The notes beneath the pieces are model-generated. The model made no database searches. It saw only the letters and a list, made by a program, of their open reading frames with translations, and had not been told where the DNA came from. A DNA stretch of 52,120 bases. Origin: Prevotella sp. Lineage in GTDB: Bacteria; Bacteroidota; Bacteroidia; Bacteroidales; Bacteroidaceae. The number at the start of each line of letters is the position of its first letter. Position 1 is the stretch's first letter. Positions 1-9,031 of this stretch are shown in pieces. Both the position numbers and the translations under genes were made by a program. The stretch is from contig JALFRV010000143.1 of NCBI GenBank assembly GCA_022778905.1, forward strand, positions 1 to 52,120, written 5' to 3'.

Positions 1-882
1 GACCATGGCATGCCGATGTGTTTTTATATGGGTACCCGAGAATCCTTTGGCAGCTGCTGGAACAACGTGATGGCTGCGACAAGTTTCGTTGACTCTTATG
101 AATACAGGGATGGACGGCCGTTCAACTGGGACGACTGGTTCCCAGGCCTGACAACCGACAACCACGTGAAGGTGGCCACCTTCAGGGCTACGCTCAAGGA
201 CAACAAAGTCACCCAGTATCCTGCAGGAAAGACAAAGCTCCTTGAGATGTATGAGTTGCGTGACCCGCGGATGAAGTCAACTTTCATTCTGCCCTACACA
301 CGTTATAACGGTTGGTTCGCCAATGCACCGGAGGATTGCGAGTATGTGATTGCGAAGGCTGTCAATAGCGGCAATGGTTGTATCCGTGTCAATGGCAACT
401 ATGAAGCCTATTTGTGGCGTAAATTTGTTCCGGAAGGTAATATGGGAGGCGCAATCAATAACCGTGAAGACACGCCGATCAACTTCCCGCTCATCCGCTA
501 TGCTGATGTGCTCCTCATGTTGGCCGAATGTCAGAATGAGTTAGGGGACATCGACGGAGCGGTCAAGCTGATCAACCAGGTCAGACAGCGTGCAGGAATG
601 CCCGGCATAAACAGTGGACCCGAGTGGCTTAAGGCCACGACGCGCGACCAGGTGTTTGAGCGCATTCGCCATGAGCGTGCCGTTGAACTCGCCGCGGAAG
701 GTCACAGCTTCAGCGATATGAAACGATGGGAACTGCTTGAGACACTGAACAACAGAAACGAGTGTGACATCACGGGCACCAAGCGCTATACGCGGGTCGT
801 CACCAAGCGAGATTATCTGTGGCCGATACCGGCGGAAGAAATCGAGAAAAACGATAAATTAGAACAAAATCCTGACTGGTAA
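1..882 (+). CDS. SusD/RagB-family outer-membrane lipoprotein, C-terminal part (5' end outside window)
   Basis: The reading frame is open from base 1, so the gene begins upstream; about 293 codons are present. What is visible is the C-terminal half of a SusD/RagB protein: the conserved stretch 'RYADVLLMLAECQNELG', followed by 'INQVRQRAGMPG', then 'RHERAVELAAEGHSFSDMKR' and the terminal 'LWPIPAEEIEKN...QNPDW'. SusD proteins are surface lipoproteins that cap a SusC TonB-dependent channel and deliver oligosaccharide or peptide to it. The partner susC and the lipobox must lie to the left of the window. The next gene, a heparinase II/III-like enzyme, follows in the same direction after about 100 bases and is probably part of the same locus. 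Family assignment is firm; the substrate is unknown. Confidence 0.93.
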   Translation, partial: DHGMPMCFYMGTRESFGSCWNNVMAATSFVDSYEYRDGRPFNWDDWFPGLTTDNHVKVATFRATLKDNKVTQYPAGKTKLLEMYELRDPRMKSTFILPYTRYNGWFANAPEDCEYVIAKAVNSGNGCIRVNGNYEAYLWRKFVPEGNMGGAINNREDTPINFPLIRYADVLLMLAECQNELGDIDGAVKLINQVRQRAGMPGINSGPEWLKATTRDQVFERIRHERAVELAAEGHSFSDMKRWELLETLNNRNECDITGTKRYTRVVTKRDYLWPIPAEEIEKNDKLEQNPDW

Positions 883-983
883 ACAAACTATGGACCAGTC
901 GCCTTGCGGGGGCAATGAGCCCGCGCAGGGCGATTATATATATAAGGTGTAACCTTGAAATCATAAAGAAACTTAGTGAATCT

Positions 984-2918
984 ATGGCAAGAAGAGTGTC
1001 TAAATGGATGCTGATGCTCGTCCTGACGTGCTTTGCGGTCGGACCGGCACAGGCTTATGAGAAACGCGACCTGCTCAAACGGTTAGCCGACGAGAGCCAA
1101 GTGAAGCAGTCGCTGGTGATGAACCAGGCATGGGTACCTTATCCGGCCTATGCCGACCGCGACGGGTGGAAACGCCTGCTGGGCGACTGCCGCGAGCCCG
1201 TCATCCGCGCCGCAGAGCGCTATATAGGCTATGACTGGGTCGTGGTCAAGGCCACTGACTACATGGAATATGAGAAGTCGGGCAGCCGGAACATCATGCA
1301 GGACCCCAACAACAAGAACACCGCCGCCTTCAGTTCGATGGTCATTGCCGAGCTGGCCGAAGGCAAGGGGCGCTTCCTCAATGACATTGTCAACGGCATC
1401 GTCTACTTCTGCGAGATGACGAGCTGGGCTGAGTCGGCGCATCTGGCCGCTTATCAGAAGTCGAAACGCGCGCTCCCAGACTACCGTGAGCAGATCCTCG
1501 AACTTCATCAGGGAGGCAAAGCGCAGCTCTTGGCATGGACCTACTACTTCCTGAAAGATCAGCTCGACCGCGTGGATCCCGTCATCGCCCTCCGCCTGCG
1601 CCACGAGTTGCAGAAGCGGGAGCTCACGCCCTACCTGCAACGTGACGACTTCTGGTGGATGGCAACCAACTGCAAGCCGGGCATGATGGTCAACAACTGG
1701 AACCCATGGTGCAACTCCAACGCGCTGCTATGCTTCATGCTGCTCGAGAACGACCGTGACGTGCTCGCCCGGGCCGTCTATAAATCCATGTCCTCCGTGG
1801 ACCAGTATCTCAACTATGTAAAAGGTGACGGAGCCTGTGAGGAGGGACCTTCCTACTGGGGACACGCGCCGGGCAAGCTCTTCGACTATCTCTCGGCCCT
1901 CTCGATGATCACCGGCGGACAGCTCTCCCTCTTCTCCCATCCGATGGTGAAGGCCATGGGCGAATACATGGCCCGTTCATATATCGGCGACGGATGGGTG
2001 GTCAACTTTGCCGACGCGTCCGCCCGGGGCGACAACAACGCCTCGCTGATCTACCGATACGGCAAGGCCGTCGGCAGCGAGGTCATGATGGCGATGGCCG
2101 CCGACCGCTATCGCGAGATGCCGGAGAAGCTCCCCGCCAACTGGCTCGACTTCTACCGCGAGTTAGAGAAGGTGCGGGTGATGCCGCTGCTGGCTGCCGA
2201 TCGGGGCGGCTACCGAGCCCCCTCGTTCACCTGGTATCCCGAGACGGAGTTCTGCTACCTGCGCACCGGCCGTGCCTTTCTGGCCGCCAAGGGCGGGTTC
2301 AACAACGAAAGCCACAACCATAACGACGTCGGCACGTTCATGTTATACTTTGACCGGAAGCCGCTCATGATCGATGCAGGAGTAGGAACTTACACGCGCC
2401 AGACCTTCAGCAGTGAGCGTTACAAGATCTGGACCATGCAAAGCAACTACCACAACCTGCCCATGATCAACGGCGTACCGGAACAATTCGGCACCCGCTT
2501 CAAGGCTTCCGGCACCAAGGCAGACGGCCGGCGGATGACCTTCTCGACCGATATCGCAGGCGCTTATCCCGCCGAAGCCTGTGTCAGGCGATGGGTCCGC
2601 AGCTACCAGCTGAAGAAAGACAGGCTGCTGATCAGCGACGCTTTCACCCTCACGGAGGCCAAGGCGCCCAACCGGATCAACTTCCTCACGCGCGGCGACG
2701 TGGACATCAGCTGCAAGGGAACGGTCGCCATCTCGGTCGACGGCATACGGGCCGAACTGGCATACGATGCCAATGCCTTCGATGCATCGGTAGAAACCGT
2801 GGCACTTGAAGACACCCGCCTCTCCAACGTATGGGGGCCGCAGCTCATCCGTCTGTCGCTGACGGCCAAGGCGAAAACGGTTTCCGGCCAGTACCATTAC
2901 GAGATCCGCGTGAAATAA
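984..2918 (+). CDS. Heparinase II/III-family protein (probable polysaccharide lyase or related hydrolase)
   Basis: I place the start at 984 because it gives a clean signal peptide ('MLMLVLTCFAVGPAQA'); an in-frame ATG at 915 would add 23 residues that do not resemble one. The protein has about 644 residues. The N-terminal half is helical with 'NNWNPWCNSNALLCFML' and 'CEEGPSYWGHAPGKLFDYL', as in the (alpha/alpha) toroid of heparinase II/III proteins. The C-terminal half has the family hallmark 'NNESHNHNDVGTFMLYF' followed by 'PLMIDAGVGTYTRQTFS', a beta-sandwich with His and Tyr candidates for catalysis. Family members cleave uronic-acid-containing glycans such as heparin, alginate or bacterial exopolysaccharide; I cannot tell which applies here. 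It follows the SusD gene in the same direction and is probably periplasmic or on the surface. Confidence 0.85.
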   Translation: MARRVSKWMLMLVLTCFAVGPAQAYEKRDLLKRLADESQVKQSLVMNQAWVPYPAYADRDGWKRLLGDCREPVIRAAERYIGYDWVVVKATDYMEYEKSGSRNIMQDPNNKNTAAFSSMVIAELAEGKGRFLNDIVNGIVYFCEMTSWAESAHLAAYQKSKRALPDYREQILELHQGGKAQLLAWTYYFLKDQLDRVDPVIALRLRHELQKRELTPYLQRDDFWWMATNCKPGMMVNNWNPWCNSNALLCFMLLENDRDVLARAVYKSMSSVDQYLNYVKGDGACEEGPSYWGHAPGKLFDYLSALSMITGGQLSLFSHPMVKAMGEYMARSYIGDGWVVNFADASARGDNNASLIYRYGKAVGSEVMMAMAADRYREMPEKLPANWLDFYRELEKVRVMPLLAADRGGYRAPSFTWYPETEFCYLRTGRAFLAAKGGFNNESHNHNDVGTFMLYFDRKPLMIDAGVGTYTRQTFSSERYKIWTMQSNYHNLPMINGVPEQFGTRFKASGTKADGRRMTFSTDIAGAYPAEACVRRWVRSYQLKKDRLLISDAFTLTEAKAPNRINFLTRGDVDISCKGTVAISVDGIRAELAYDANAFDASVETVALEDTRLSNVWGPQLIRLSLTAKAKTVSGQYHYEIRVK

Positions 2919-3082
2919 GCCTCCCGTCTGCCTTCCCCCTAAGCCCGCTCCCGATGGCTTTGATGGGAGCGTAGCAGCATAAGGACGGACCCGATGACCG
3001 TAGGGGCGGATCGGTGTGTCCGCCCGCAGGCAATGGTCTTTCAGCCCGTCAGATATATCTTGGAATGCAGCGTGCTGCCCAA

Positions 3083-3255
3083 CGCCCCCTGCGGGCGGAT
3101 ACGCCGATCCGCCCCTACGTTGGGAATGGGGATTTAACATGGATGGCACGCCCCCTGCGGACGGATACGCCGATCCGCCCCTACGTTGGGAATAGGGTTT
3201 TAACATGGATGGCACGCCTCCTGCGGACGGGCACAAGGCCCGCCCCTGCATTCCG
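3083..3255. repeat. 66-bp tandem repeat, two full copies and a partial third
   Basis: Copies begin at 3083, 3149 and 3215, an exact 66-bp spacing. Each starts with a C-rich motif (CGCCCCCTGCGG or close) followed by a palindrome-like core reading CGGATACGCCGATCCGCCCC. A reverse-orientation relative (GGGGCGGATCGGTGTGTCC) lies at about 3003-3025. Copies 1 and 2 differ at only a few bases; the third diverges after about 20 bases. The arrangement resembles intergenic GC-rich palindromic repeats of the REP/BIME type. It is not a CRISPR array, because the units abut and carry no unique spacers. Confidence 0.8.
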
Positions 3256-3354
3256 TCGTGGAATGAGCAAATGAGCACATTGTCCCCCCTTGACGGATGT
3301 GCCGATTCGGTCCTGCAGGAACTGCGGTTTCGGCATACGTATCTTCCGCTCCGC

Positions 3355-3438
3355 GCAGAGCTATCCTCCGGGGCGCCGAAAGCTATGCTTTGGGCGCCCC
3401 GGAGCTATGCTTTGGAGGGCCGAAAGGATAGCTCTGCG
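3355..3438. repeat. Nested inverted repeat (GAGCTATC palindromic element, copy 1)
   Basis: The outer arms CGCAGAGCTATCCT (3355-3368) and AGGATAGCTCTGCG (3425-3438) are perfect 14-bp complements. Inside, TCCGGGGCGCC (3367-3377) pairs perfectly with GGCGCCCCGGA (3393-3403), with AGCTATGCTTTGG in its loop and again just outside it. The result is a branched structure. A related element with AGCTATC/GATAGCT arms lies at about 34187-34270, so this is a dispersed family. It sits between converging genes and might act as a bidirectional terminator, but there is no clear T-run. Confidence 0.75.
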
Positions 3439-3587
3439 AAGGGTGTATGTATGTTGCTGACTTTCAATTGGTTATATTTTTGAAAATCAAGGTGCTTCGG
3501 ACGAGGCGGGGAAGATGCTGAAAGCCTTGAGCGCAATCACGCCCAAGGCTTCGGAGAGGGTGCGTATGGGGGTGCTGGAACGACCGT

Positions 3588-4703
3588 TCAGTCAACAATC
3601 AACTGGTTGCCGTCCTGTCTGACCTTGACCTTTCCCATGCGGTTGATCATGTCGAGGAGATTGCGGATGCCGGCATTGCGCTCGGCGATGAAATGTGTTT
3701 TGTAGTGCATGGCTTGCTGATTGTTGAAGATAACGGTGAGGTTGTAGTTCTTTCCGATAGCTTCCAGAATTTCTTTCAGGTCCATGTTGTCGAAGTAGAG
3801 ATAGCCGTCGCGCCAGTTGGTGTAGGGCTCTACGTCGACTTCCTGCGTGCTGATGCCTTCGCTGCTGACGGTTGCCTGCTGTCCGGGGATGATGCGCTGG
3901 CGGTGGTTGGCATTGGATATCTCGACGCTTCCGGTGATGAGCGTGACCGAAGTGCCGTGTTTGCCTTCGGTGTTGATGTCAAATTCGGTTCCGAGCACTT
4001 TGGTCTGCGTGTCGTCGGTGATGACGATGAAGGGGTGGGCGGGATCGTGTGTGACTTTGAAATAGGCTTCGCCCTTGAGCTTGACGACGCGTGCGCCGTT
4101 GATGGTCTGCTGTGCAAAGGTCAACTGACTGCCCGTGTGGACATAGGCGATGCTGCCATCGGGGAGCGTGATGTCGGCACTTCGGCCATAGGGAACGGTG
4201 AGTACGATCCGGCTGGTCTCTGCATTGGTGAGCGCATAGTCTTCGGGCGAGAGGACAATGCGGTTGCCTTTGCCTTGGCGTGGCACGTTGGTGGTCTCGC
4301 CGTCGGTGACGGTCACGGGTTCCTGTTTCTGTGCGACGAAGACGGTGCCGGGCGCTGTGGCAGGCGCAGAGGGGCGGTTGGGGAGGAAGACGAATGCCAA
4401 GACGGCCGCGGCGGCCATCAGTGCGGCTGCTGCAAAGGCGACGGTGCGATGGCGGCGAGGATGCTTGTCGGGGTCGGTTTCTGTAGCCATTCGGTCATGA
4501 AAAGTCTGCAGGCAGGCTTCTACGTCGATCGGTTGCTGCTGCTTGCGGAGCACGGTACGACAGTCGCACAGTTGCTGGAAGCTCTCATGCAGCTGCTCGT
4601 TGTCTGCGTCTACAGTGCCCTGCGGGCCTCCGTCGCGCTGTTCCATCAACTCGAGTGCCTGCAGCTCGATCTCTTCTATGGTAAGTCTGTTGTTGTCCAT
4701 CAT
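3588..4703 (-). CDS. FecR-family anti-sigma factor (DUF4974)
   Basis: This is a 371-residue inner-membrane protein that should hold the neighbouring ECF sigma factor inactive until a signal arrives from the STN domain of the SusC protein. A cytoplasmic N-terminal region (1-86) is followed by a single transmembrane segment at about 87-107, then the periplasmic FecR domain at about 168-263 ('VPYGRSADITLPDGS', 'GEAYFKVTHDPAHPFIV', 'VLGTEFDIN') and the C-terminal DUF4974 domain at about 303-370 ('YLYFDNMDLKEILEAIGKNY'). It lies 63 bases downstream of the sigma gene in the same orientation, the usual sigma-FecR order in Bacteroidetes. The divergent neighbour is the STN-type SusC at 5638, its probable signalling partner. 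Confidence 0.94.
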   Translation of the reverse strand: MMDNNRLTIEEIELQALELMEQRDGGPQGTVDADNEQLHESFQQLCDCRTVLRKQQQPIDVEACLQTFHDRMATETDPDKHPRRHRTVAFAAAALMAAAAVLAFVFLPNRPSAPATAPGTVFVAQKQEPVTVTDGETTNVPRQGKGNRIVLSPEDYALTNAETSRIVLTVPYGRSADITLPDGSIAYVHTGSQLTFAQQTINGARVVKLKGEAYFKVTHDPAHPFIVITDDTQTKVLGTEFDINTEGKHGTSVTLITGSVEISNANHRQRIIPGQQATVSSEGISTQEVDVEPYTNWRDGYLYFDNMDLKEILEAIGKNYNLTVIFNNQQAMHYKTHFIAERNAGIRNLLDMINRMGKVKVRQDGNQLIVD

Positions 4704-4766
4704 GATGTTTCACAAGTAATACGTATTAATAATGAATAAGGTTACACTTGGGATGTCTTTTATTGT

Positions 4767-5261
4767 TCATAGTGTCCATTTTCGTTCGCGGATCATCCTG
4801 AGCGCCCTGACCATGTGCTTTTTCACGGTGCTGACGCTGATCTTCATCTCGTCGGCTACCTGCCGGTATTTCTTCCCGTCCACATAGCAGGCCACGAGGA
4901 TGCTCCTTGTGGGTTCGCCGATGCCGTCGAGCACTTTGGCGATGATGCGCTCGTGCTCCTCCTGCTGGTCGTATTCGCGCGCGTCGATGTAGATTTCGCT
5001 GTGCGTATTGACAAAGTCGACGTACTGAGCGTGGAGGTTCTGATGCCGCAGGAAGTCGATGCACTTGTTTTTCACGTTAGAGAACAGGAAACTCTTGACC
5101 GTGTCTTGATGGACGTCCTCAAAGTTGCGCCATACGCCCTCAAACACTGCGCTGAGTATATCGTGGCAGTCATCGGGATCGGGGATGTATTGGTTGGCGA
5201 AATAGAAAAGCTGTCTGTAGTACAGTCGGAATATTTCGTCAAAGGCTTTCTCGTCTCTCAT
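4767..5261 (-). CDS. ECF RNA polymerase sigma factor
   Basis: This is a 164-residue sigma-70-family protein of ECF size. Region 2 is at about residues 5-70 ('EIFRLYYRQLFYFANQY', 'DCHDILSAVFEGVWRNF') and region 4 at about 105-160, with the helix-turn-helix 'YRQVADEMKISVSTVKKHM'. It is paired with the FecR gene downstream and faces the susC operon at 5638, which it probably transcribes. A consensus promoter box TATCTTTG on the minus strand (5298-5291) lies about 30 bases before the ATG, so the leader would be short. The start at 5261 is the first ATG after that box. Confidence 0.94.
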   Translation of the reverse strand: MRDEKAFDEIFRLYYRQLFYFANQYIPDPDDCHDILSAVFEGVWRNFEDVHQDTVKSFLFSNVKNKCIDFLRHQNLHAQYVDFVNTHSEIYIDAREYDQQEEHERIIAKVLDGIGEPTRSILVACYVDGKKYRQVADEMKISVSTVKKHMVRALRMIRERKWTL

Positions 5262-5637
5262 CTTGGCGTTAACAATTGGGTATGCAGCTACAAAGATAGG
5301 AAATAAATGTCAAAGGGTGTTCATCCCGAGACCTGGTTTTTTTGTGGAGTGGGATTTTCGGACGTTCTGTCCGCGGTCCGGATCCCGCTTCCGACCGGGC
5401 TGAAAAATGCTTCCGCCACGGCGCAAGGCGGCTTGTGCGGCATGGGCTGCAGGCCGGCGGTGAGGCCGTTTCAGACTGATTGCGGTGAGGGTGCATGTGC
5501 TTTCTCTTCATATATATTTTGCGTGTGGCCTTAACTATTATTTTGTTTTATTTCATTTTTTATTTTAAATCGTAACCTTTTCATATTGCCATTCGTATTA
5601 AGGGTAAAGAGAGAATTAACAATTATTTAAATCGCTT
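5262..5637. other. Divergent intergenic region between sigma gene and susC operon
   Basis: This stretch must contain the control region of the plus-strand susC operon. The last 130 bases before the susC ATG are strongly AT-rich. I see no exact TAnnTTTG there: the nearest, TATATTTTG at about 5513-5521, has the spacing wrong by one base, which is compatible with an ECF-type promoter of different sequence. The middle part is GC-rich and shows nothing I recognise. Confidence 0.5.
5291..5298 (-). promoter_or_regulatory. Promoter -7 box (TATCTTTG) for the ECF sigma gene
   Basis: The plus strand reads CAAAGATA, giving TATCTTTG on the minus strand, an exact match to the Bacteroidetes primary-sigma consensus TAnnTTTG. 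It lies about 30 bases upstream of the sigma start at 5261. No clear TTTG-type -33 element is seen at the usual spacing. Confidence 0.65.
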
Positions 5638-8600
5638 ATGAAAAGAACCACCTTTCTCCTGTTGCTTCTGGCAATGCTGGTGATGGCAGTCATGCCGTCT
5701 TCGGCGCAGAATGATGTCCGCCTGAGCATGTCTTTTCGCAATGAGCTGCTTCCGGCCGCCCTGCTCCGGTTGGAAAAGAACTCGAGTTACAAATTCCTGT
5801 TCACCTATGACGACCTGTCGAAGTATAGGGTCAATGGTACTGTTCACGATGCCCGATTCTTTGACATTGTCAATTTCCTGCTGAGGGACAAGCCGCTCAG
5901 CTACACCGTTGATGGTAAGTTTGTCAACATCACGGCCCGTTCGGATCAACGTGACGGCAAATCCTCGGGCCGTCGGCAGTCCATCGGCGGCTACGTCATT
6001 GATAAGGAGACCCGTGAACCGGTCGTGGGCGCGCAGATCAAAGTGGTGGGTACGGACATCATGGCCGTCACTGACCTGAACGGAGCGTTCTCGTTTGAAT
6101 ACTTCCTTTCGCCCGGTTCCAATCTGCAGGTATCATATATGGGCATGCAGACCGTCACCGTTCCTCTGCAGAAGCAGATGCATATCGCGCTCGAACCCGA
6201 TACGAAAACGATCGGCGAAGTGGTAGTGACCGGTATCTTCAGGAAAGCTAAGGAGAGCTATACAGGATCAGTCAGCACCATCACAAGTGACCAGATCCAG
6301 CAATACAGGGGGCAGAACCTGCTCCAGACACTGAAGAATGTGGATGCCAGCATCAACTTTTCCATCGACAATCTCAACGGATCGAACCCGAATAACCTGC
6401 CCAATATCAACATCCGGGGCAACTCCTCGCTGCCCATGAGCGTGGAGGAGTTCAATCAAGGCACCAAGAACAATCCCAACACACCGCTCATCATCATGGA
6501 CGGTTTTGAGATTTCGCTCACCAAACTCATGGACTATAACGACGAGGAAATAGAGAGCATCAACATCCTCAAGGATGCCGCCGCCACGGCAATCTATGGC
6601 TCGAGAGGCGCCAACGGCGTGATCGTCGTGGTGAGTCGCCAACCAGAGCCGGGTCAATTACGGGTGAACGTAGAAGCAGGATTGCAGTTAGAGGCTCCCG
6701 ACCTGAGTAGTTACCATCTCATGAATGCCGCCGAGAAATTGGAGGTGGAGCGCCGGGCAGGCCTCTACGACAAAGCTTACAGCCCAACGACCAACAGCAC
6801 CCTGTCGGACATTCTGTACAAGCAGGCCTACAACAAGCGATTGCGCACCGTGCTGTCTGGTGTCAATACCGACTGGCTGTCGAAGCCCTTGCGCATGGGC
6901 GTGGGCCAACGCTACAACCTCCGACTAGAAGGCGGAAGCAAGGAGTTCCGCTGGGCGGCCGACGCACAGTACAACGACTTGCAGGGAGCCATGAAAGGCA
7001 GTGAGCGAAAGAATTTCAACGGAGCGATCACCTTATTATATAAATATAAGAATTTGACCTTCCGCAACTACACGTCGGTGGGTATCAACAACGCCAAAGA
7101 AAGTCCCTACGGCTCGTTCAGCGACTATGCCAAACAGCAACCCTATAACGCACCCTACGACAGCGAAGGCAATTTGGTGAAGAGTTTCGAGTCGTTCATC
7201 GGCTTTTCAGGCAACATCGAGAATCCGCTCTATAACGCTTCGCTCGGCTCATTCGACAAGAGCAACTACTTGGAACTGACGAACAACTTCTCGGTGGACT
7301 GGAACATCCTGCCCGAACTCAACCTGCGTGGCCAGTTGGGAATCACGAAAAACAACAGTGAGAGCGACTACTTCCGTTCGCCCGAGGACACCTACTACAC
7401 AAGCGGCAATAACAGCTCGGAATATTCGTCGGGCGAAGGCTTCCTGCGTCGTGGTCTCTATCGTTACGGAAACGGCAAGACACTGTCGTACAATGCCGAT
7501 CTCACACTGTCCTACAACAAGGTTTTTGCCGACGTTCACTCCTTCTATGCCGGACTGAACTGGACGGCCCGCCAGGAAAACGATGACTTCTTCAACAGCG
7601 CCTACGAAGGTTTTGCCAGCGATGACCTGGCCAAAATCGCCAATGCACGCCAATATGCCAAGAACGAACTGCCATCGGGCAGCAACTCAAAGATGCGTTA
7701 TTTCGGCGTAACGGGCAACGTGAACTACACCTATAACAGCAAATACTACATTGATCTGTCCTACCGTGTGGACGGTAACTCATCCTATGGAAGCGCCAAG
7801 AAATACGCGCCCTTCTGGAGTACGGGTATCGGTTGGAACCTGCATAACGAGTCTTTCCTCAAAGGCAACAGTGTTATCAACATGTTGCGGCTCAAGGGTT
7901 CGTATGGCGAAACGGGCGCTGCAAGCGGTGCTTTGGAAACCGACGCCTACACTTATTATACATATGTGACCGATAATCGCTACATGAGTTGGATGGGCGC
8001 AGAGCTTGGCGGCTTCGGTAACAGCCACCTGAGCTGGCAGACGACTAAGGAAATGAATATCGGTACGGAGTTCGGACTGCTTAACAACCGCGTCAAGGGC
8101 ACATTTGAGGTCTACACCAAGCGCACGAACAACCTGCTGTCCTCAATGGACATGCCTCTGTCGATGGGCTTCGCGTCCTATCGGGCGAACATCGGAGAGG
8201 TGAAAAACCACGGTTGGGAAGGTTCTCTGCAAGCCTATATCATCCGCGATCAGGCCCGTAAAATCAATTGGATGATAGGTGGTCAGCTCGTTTACAACAA
8301 GAATGAGATAACCCGTCTATCACAGGCCATCAAGGACCAGACCGAAGCCTACATGGCCAAGGACGCCGATGACGATGACGCCACGGGTATACAGAACCTC
8401 TTCTATGAGGGCAAACCGCAGAATGCCATCTACGCCGTCAAGTCTCTGGGGATCGATCCGAGTACTGGCAAGGAGATATTCCTTGATCGGGACGGCAATA
8501 TCACCGACCTGTGGAAGGCCTCGAATAAGGTCTATTGCGGAAGCGCTGATCCGCTCTATCGGGGAAATATGAACACCATGTTCCAGTGGGGTAATTTCAC

Positions 8601-9009
8601 TTTCAATGCCTCTTTCGCCTACTATTGGGGCGGCAAAATGTACAACGCCACCCTCCGCGACCGAGTGGAAGTGAGCCGCTACGACATTCAGAATCAGAAC
8701 GTGGACGAGCGTGTGCTCAACGAGCGCTGGTATGAGGCCGGCGACATCGTTTTCTTTAAGAAACTGAGCAACCAGACGTCGAAAGCCACGTCACGCTACG
8801 TGATGGACAACAATGTACTGGAACTGCAGAGCGTCAGTCTGCAATATAAGCTCCATAGCAACTGGCTCATGAATCACTTCAAGTTGCAGAGTGCCATCTT
8901 TGCCATCAACATGAACGACCTCATCCACTGGGGTTCTATCCGCATGGAACGAGGCACCGGTTATCCCTATGCCCGCAACATTCAGGCCAGTGTTAAACTA
9001 CTGTTCTAA
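5638..9009 (+). CDS. SusC/RagA-type TonB-dependent transporter with N-terminal STN signalling domain
   Basis: This is a 1123-residue outer-membrane channel. A signal peptide (1-24, ending 'PSSAQ') is followed by an STN domain (about 26-100) used for signalling to FecR, a carboxypeptidase-D-like beta-sandwich (about 118-195, 'GGYVIDKETREPVVGAQIK'), the TonB plug and a beta-barrel that ends in Phe. The segment before the plug reads 'GEVVVTGIFRKAKESYTGS' rather than the common 'DEIVVVGYGT' of glycan SusC proteins, so this is a separate subfamily. It heads an operon with SusD (22 bases downstream), DUF4843, PKD-like and two thioredoxin-fold genes. Absence of glycoside hydrolases suggests a cargo other than a complex glycan, but this is inference. 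Confidence 0.95.
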   Translation: MKRTTFLLLLLAMLVMAVMPSSAQNDVRLSMSFRNELLPAALLRLEKNSSYKFLFTYDDLSKYRVNGTVHDARFFDIVNFLLRDKPLSYTVDGKFVNITARSDQRDGKSSGRRQSIGGYVIDKETREPVVGAQIKVVGTDIMAVTDLNGAFSFEYFLSPGSNLQVSYMGMQTVTVPLQKQMHIALEPDTKTIGEVVVTGIFRKAKESYTGSVSTITSDQIQQYRGQNLLQTLKNVDASINFSIDNLNGSNPNNLPNINIRGNSSLPMSVEEFNQGTKNNPNTPLIIMDGFEISLTKLMDYNDEEIESINILKDAAATAIYGSRGANGVIVVVSRQPEPGQLRVNVEAGLQLEAPDLSSYHLMNAAEKLEVERRAGLYDKAYSPTTNSTLSDILYKQAYNKRLRTVLSGVNTDWLSKPLRMGVGQRYNLRLEGGSKEFRWAADAQYNDLQGAMKGSERKNFNGAITLLYKYKNLTFRNYTSVGINNAKESPYGSFSDYAKQQPYNAPYDSEGNLVKSFESFIGFSGNIENPLYNASLGSFDKSNYLELTNNFSVDWNILPELNLRGQLGITKNNSESDYFRSPEDTYYTSGNNSSEYSSGEGFLRRGLYRYGNGKTLSYNADLTLSYNKVFADVHSFYAGLNWTARQENDDFFNSAYEGFASDDLAKIANARQYAKNELPSGSNSKMRYFGVTGNVNYTYNSKYYIDLSYRVDGNSSYGSAKKYAPFWSTGIGWNLHNESFLKGNSVINMLRLKGSYGETGAASGALETDAYTYYTYVTDNRYMSWMGAELGGFGNSHLSWQTTKEMNIGTEFGLLNNRVKGTFEVYTKRTNNLLSSMDMPLSMGFASYRANIGEVKNHGWEGSLQAYIIRDQARKINWMIGGQLVYNKNEITRLSQAIKDQTEAYMAKDADDDDATGIQNLFYEGKPQNAIYAVKSLGIDPSTGKEIFLDRDGNITDLWKASNKVYCGSADPLYRGNMNTMFQWGNFTFNASFAYYWGGKMYNATLRDRVEVSRYDIQNQNVDERVLNERWYEAGDIVFFKKLSNQTSKATSRYVMDNNVLELQSVSLQYKLHSNWLMNHFKLQSAIFAINMNDLIHWGSIRMERGTGYPYARNIQASVKLLF

Positions 9010-9031
9010 CCCAAGTAAAGCAATTATCATT

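Larger units (their letters stand above)
2919..3587. other. Non-coding region between heparinase gene and fecR, rich in repeats
   Basis: I see no convincing gene here. ORFs through this stretch on both strands owe their length to a 66-bp repeat that keeps frame and are not supported by any recognisable domain. The region holds a degenerate inverted copy of a GC-rich palindrome near 3001-3030, two full copies and a partial copy of a 66-bp tandem repeat (3083-3255), and a 14-bp inverted repeat enclosing a second hairpin (3355-3438). The flanking genes converge, so one of these structures may serve as a terminator. Confidence 0.7.

Noticed and set aside
3083..3255. Possible CRISPR array
   Set aside because: Units abut as 66-bp tandem copies with no unique spacers, and no cas genes are nearby.
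2343..3278. 311-residue minus-strand ORF with 22-residue repeats
   Set aside because: Its length comes from a shadow of the heparinase gene plus the 66-bp tandem repeat, which keeps frame; no domain or plausible start signal.
3693..4739. 348-residue plus-strand ORF opposite fecR
   Set aside because: Antisense shadow; the minus strand encodes a clear FecR protein with transmembrane, FecR and DUF4974 regions.
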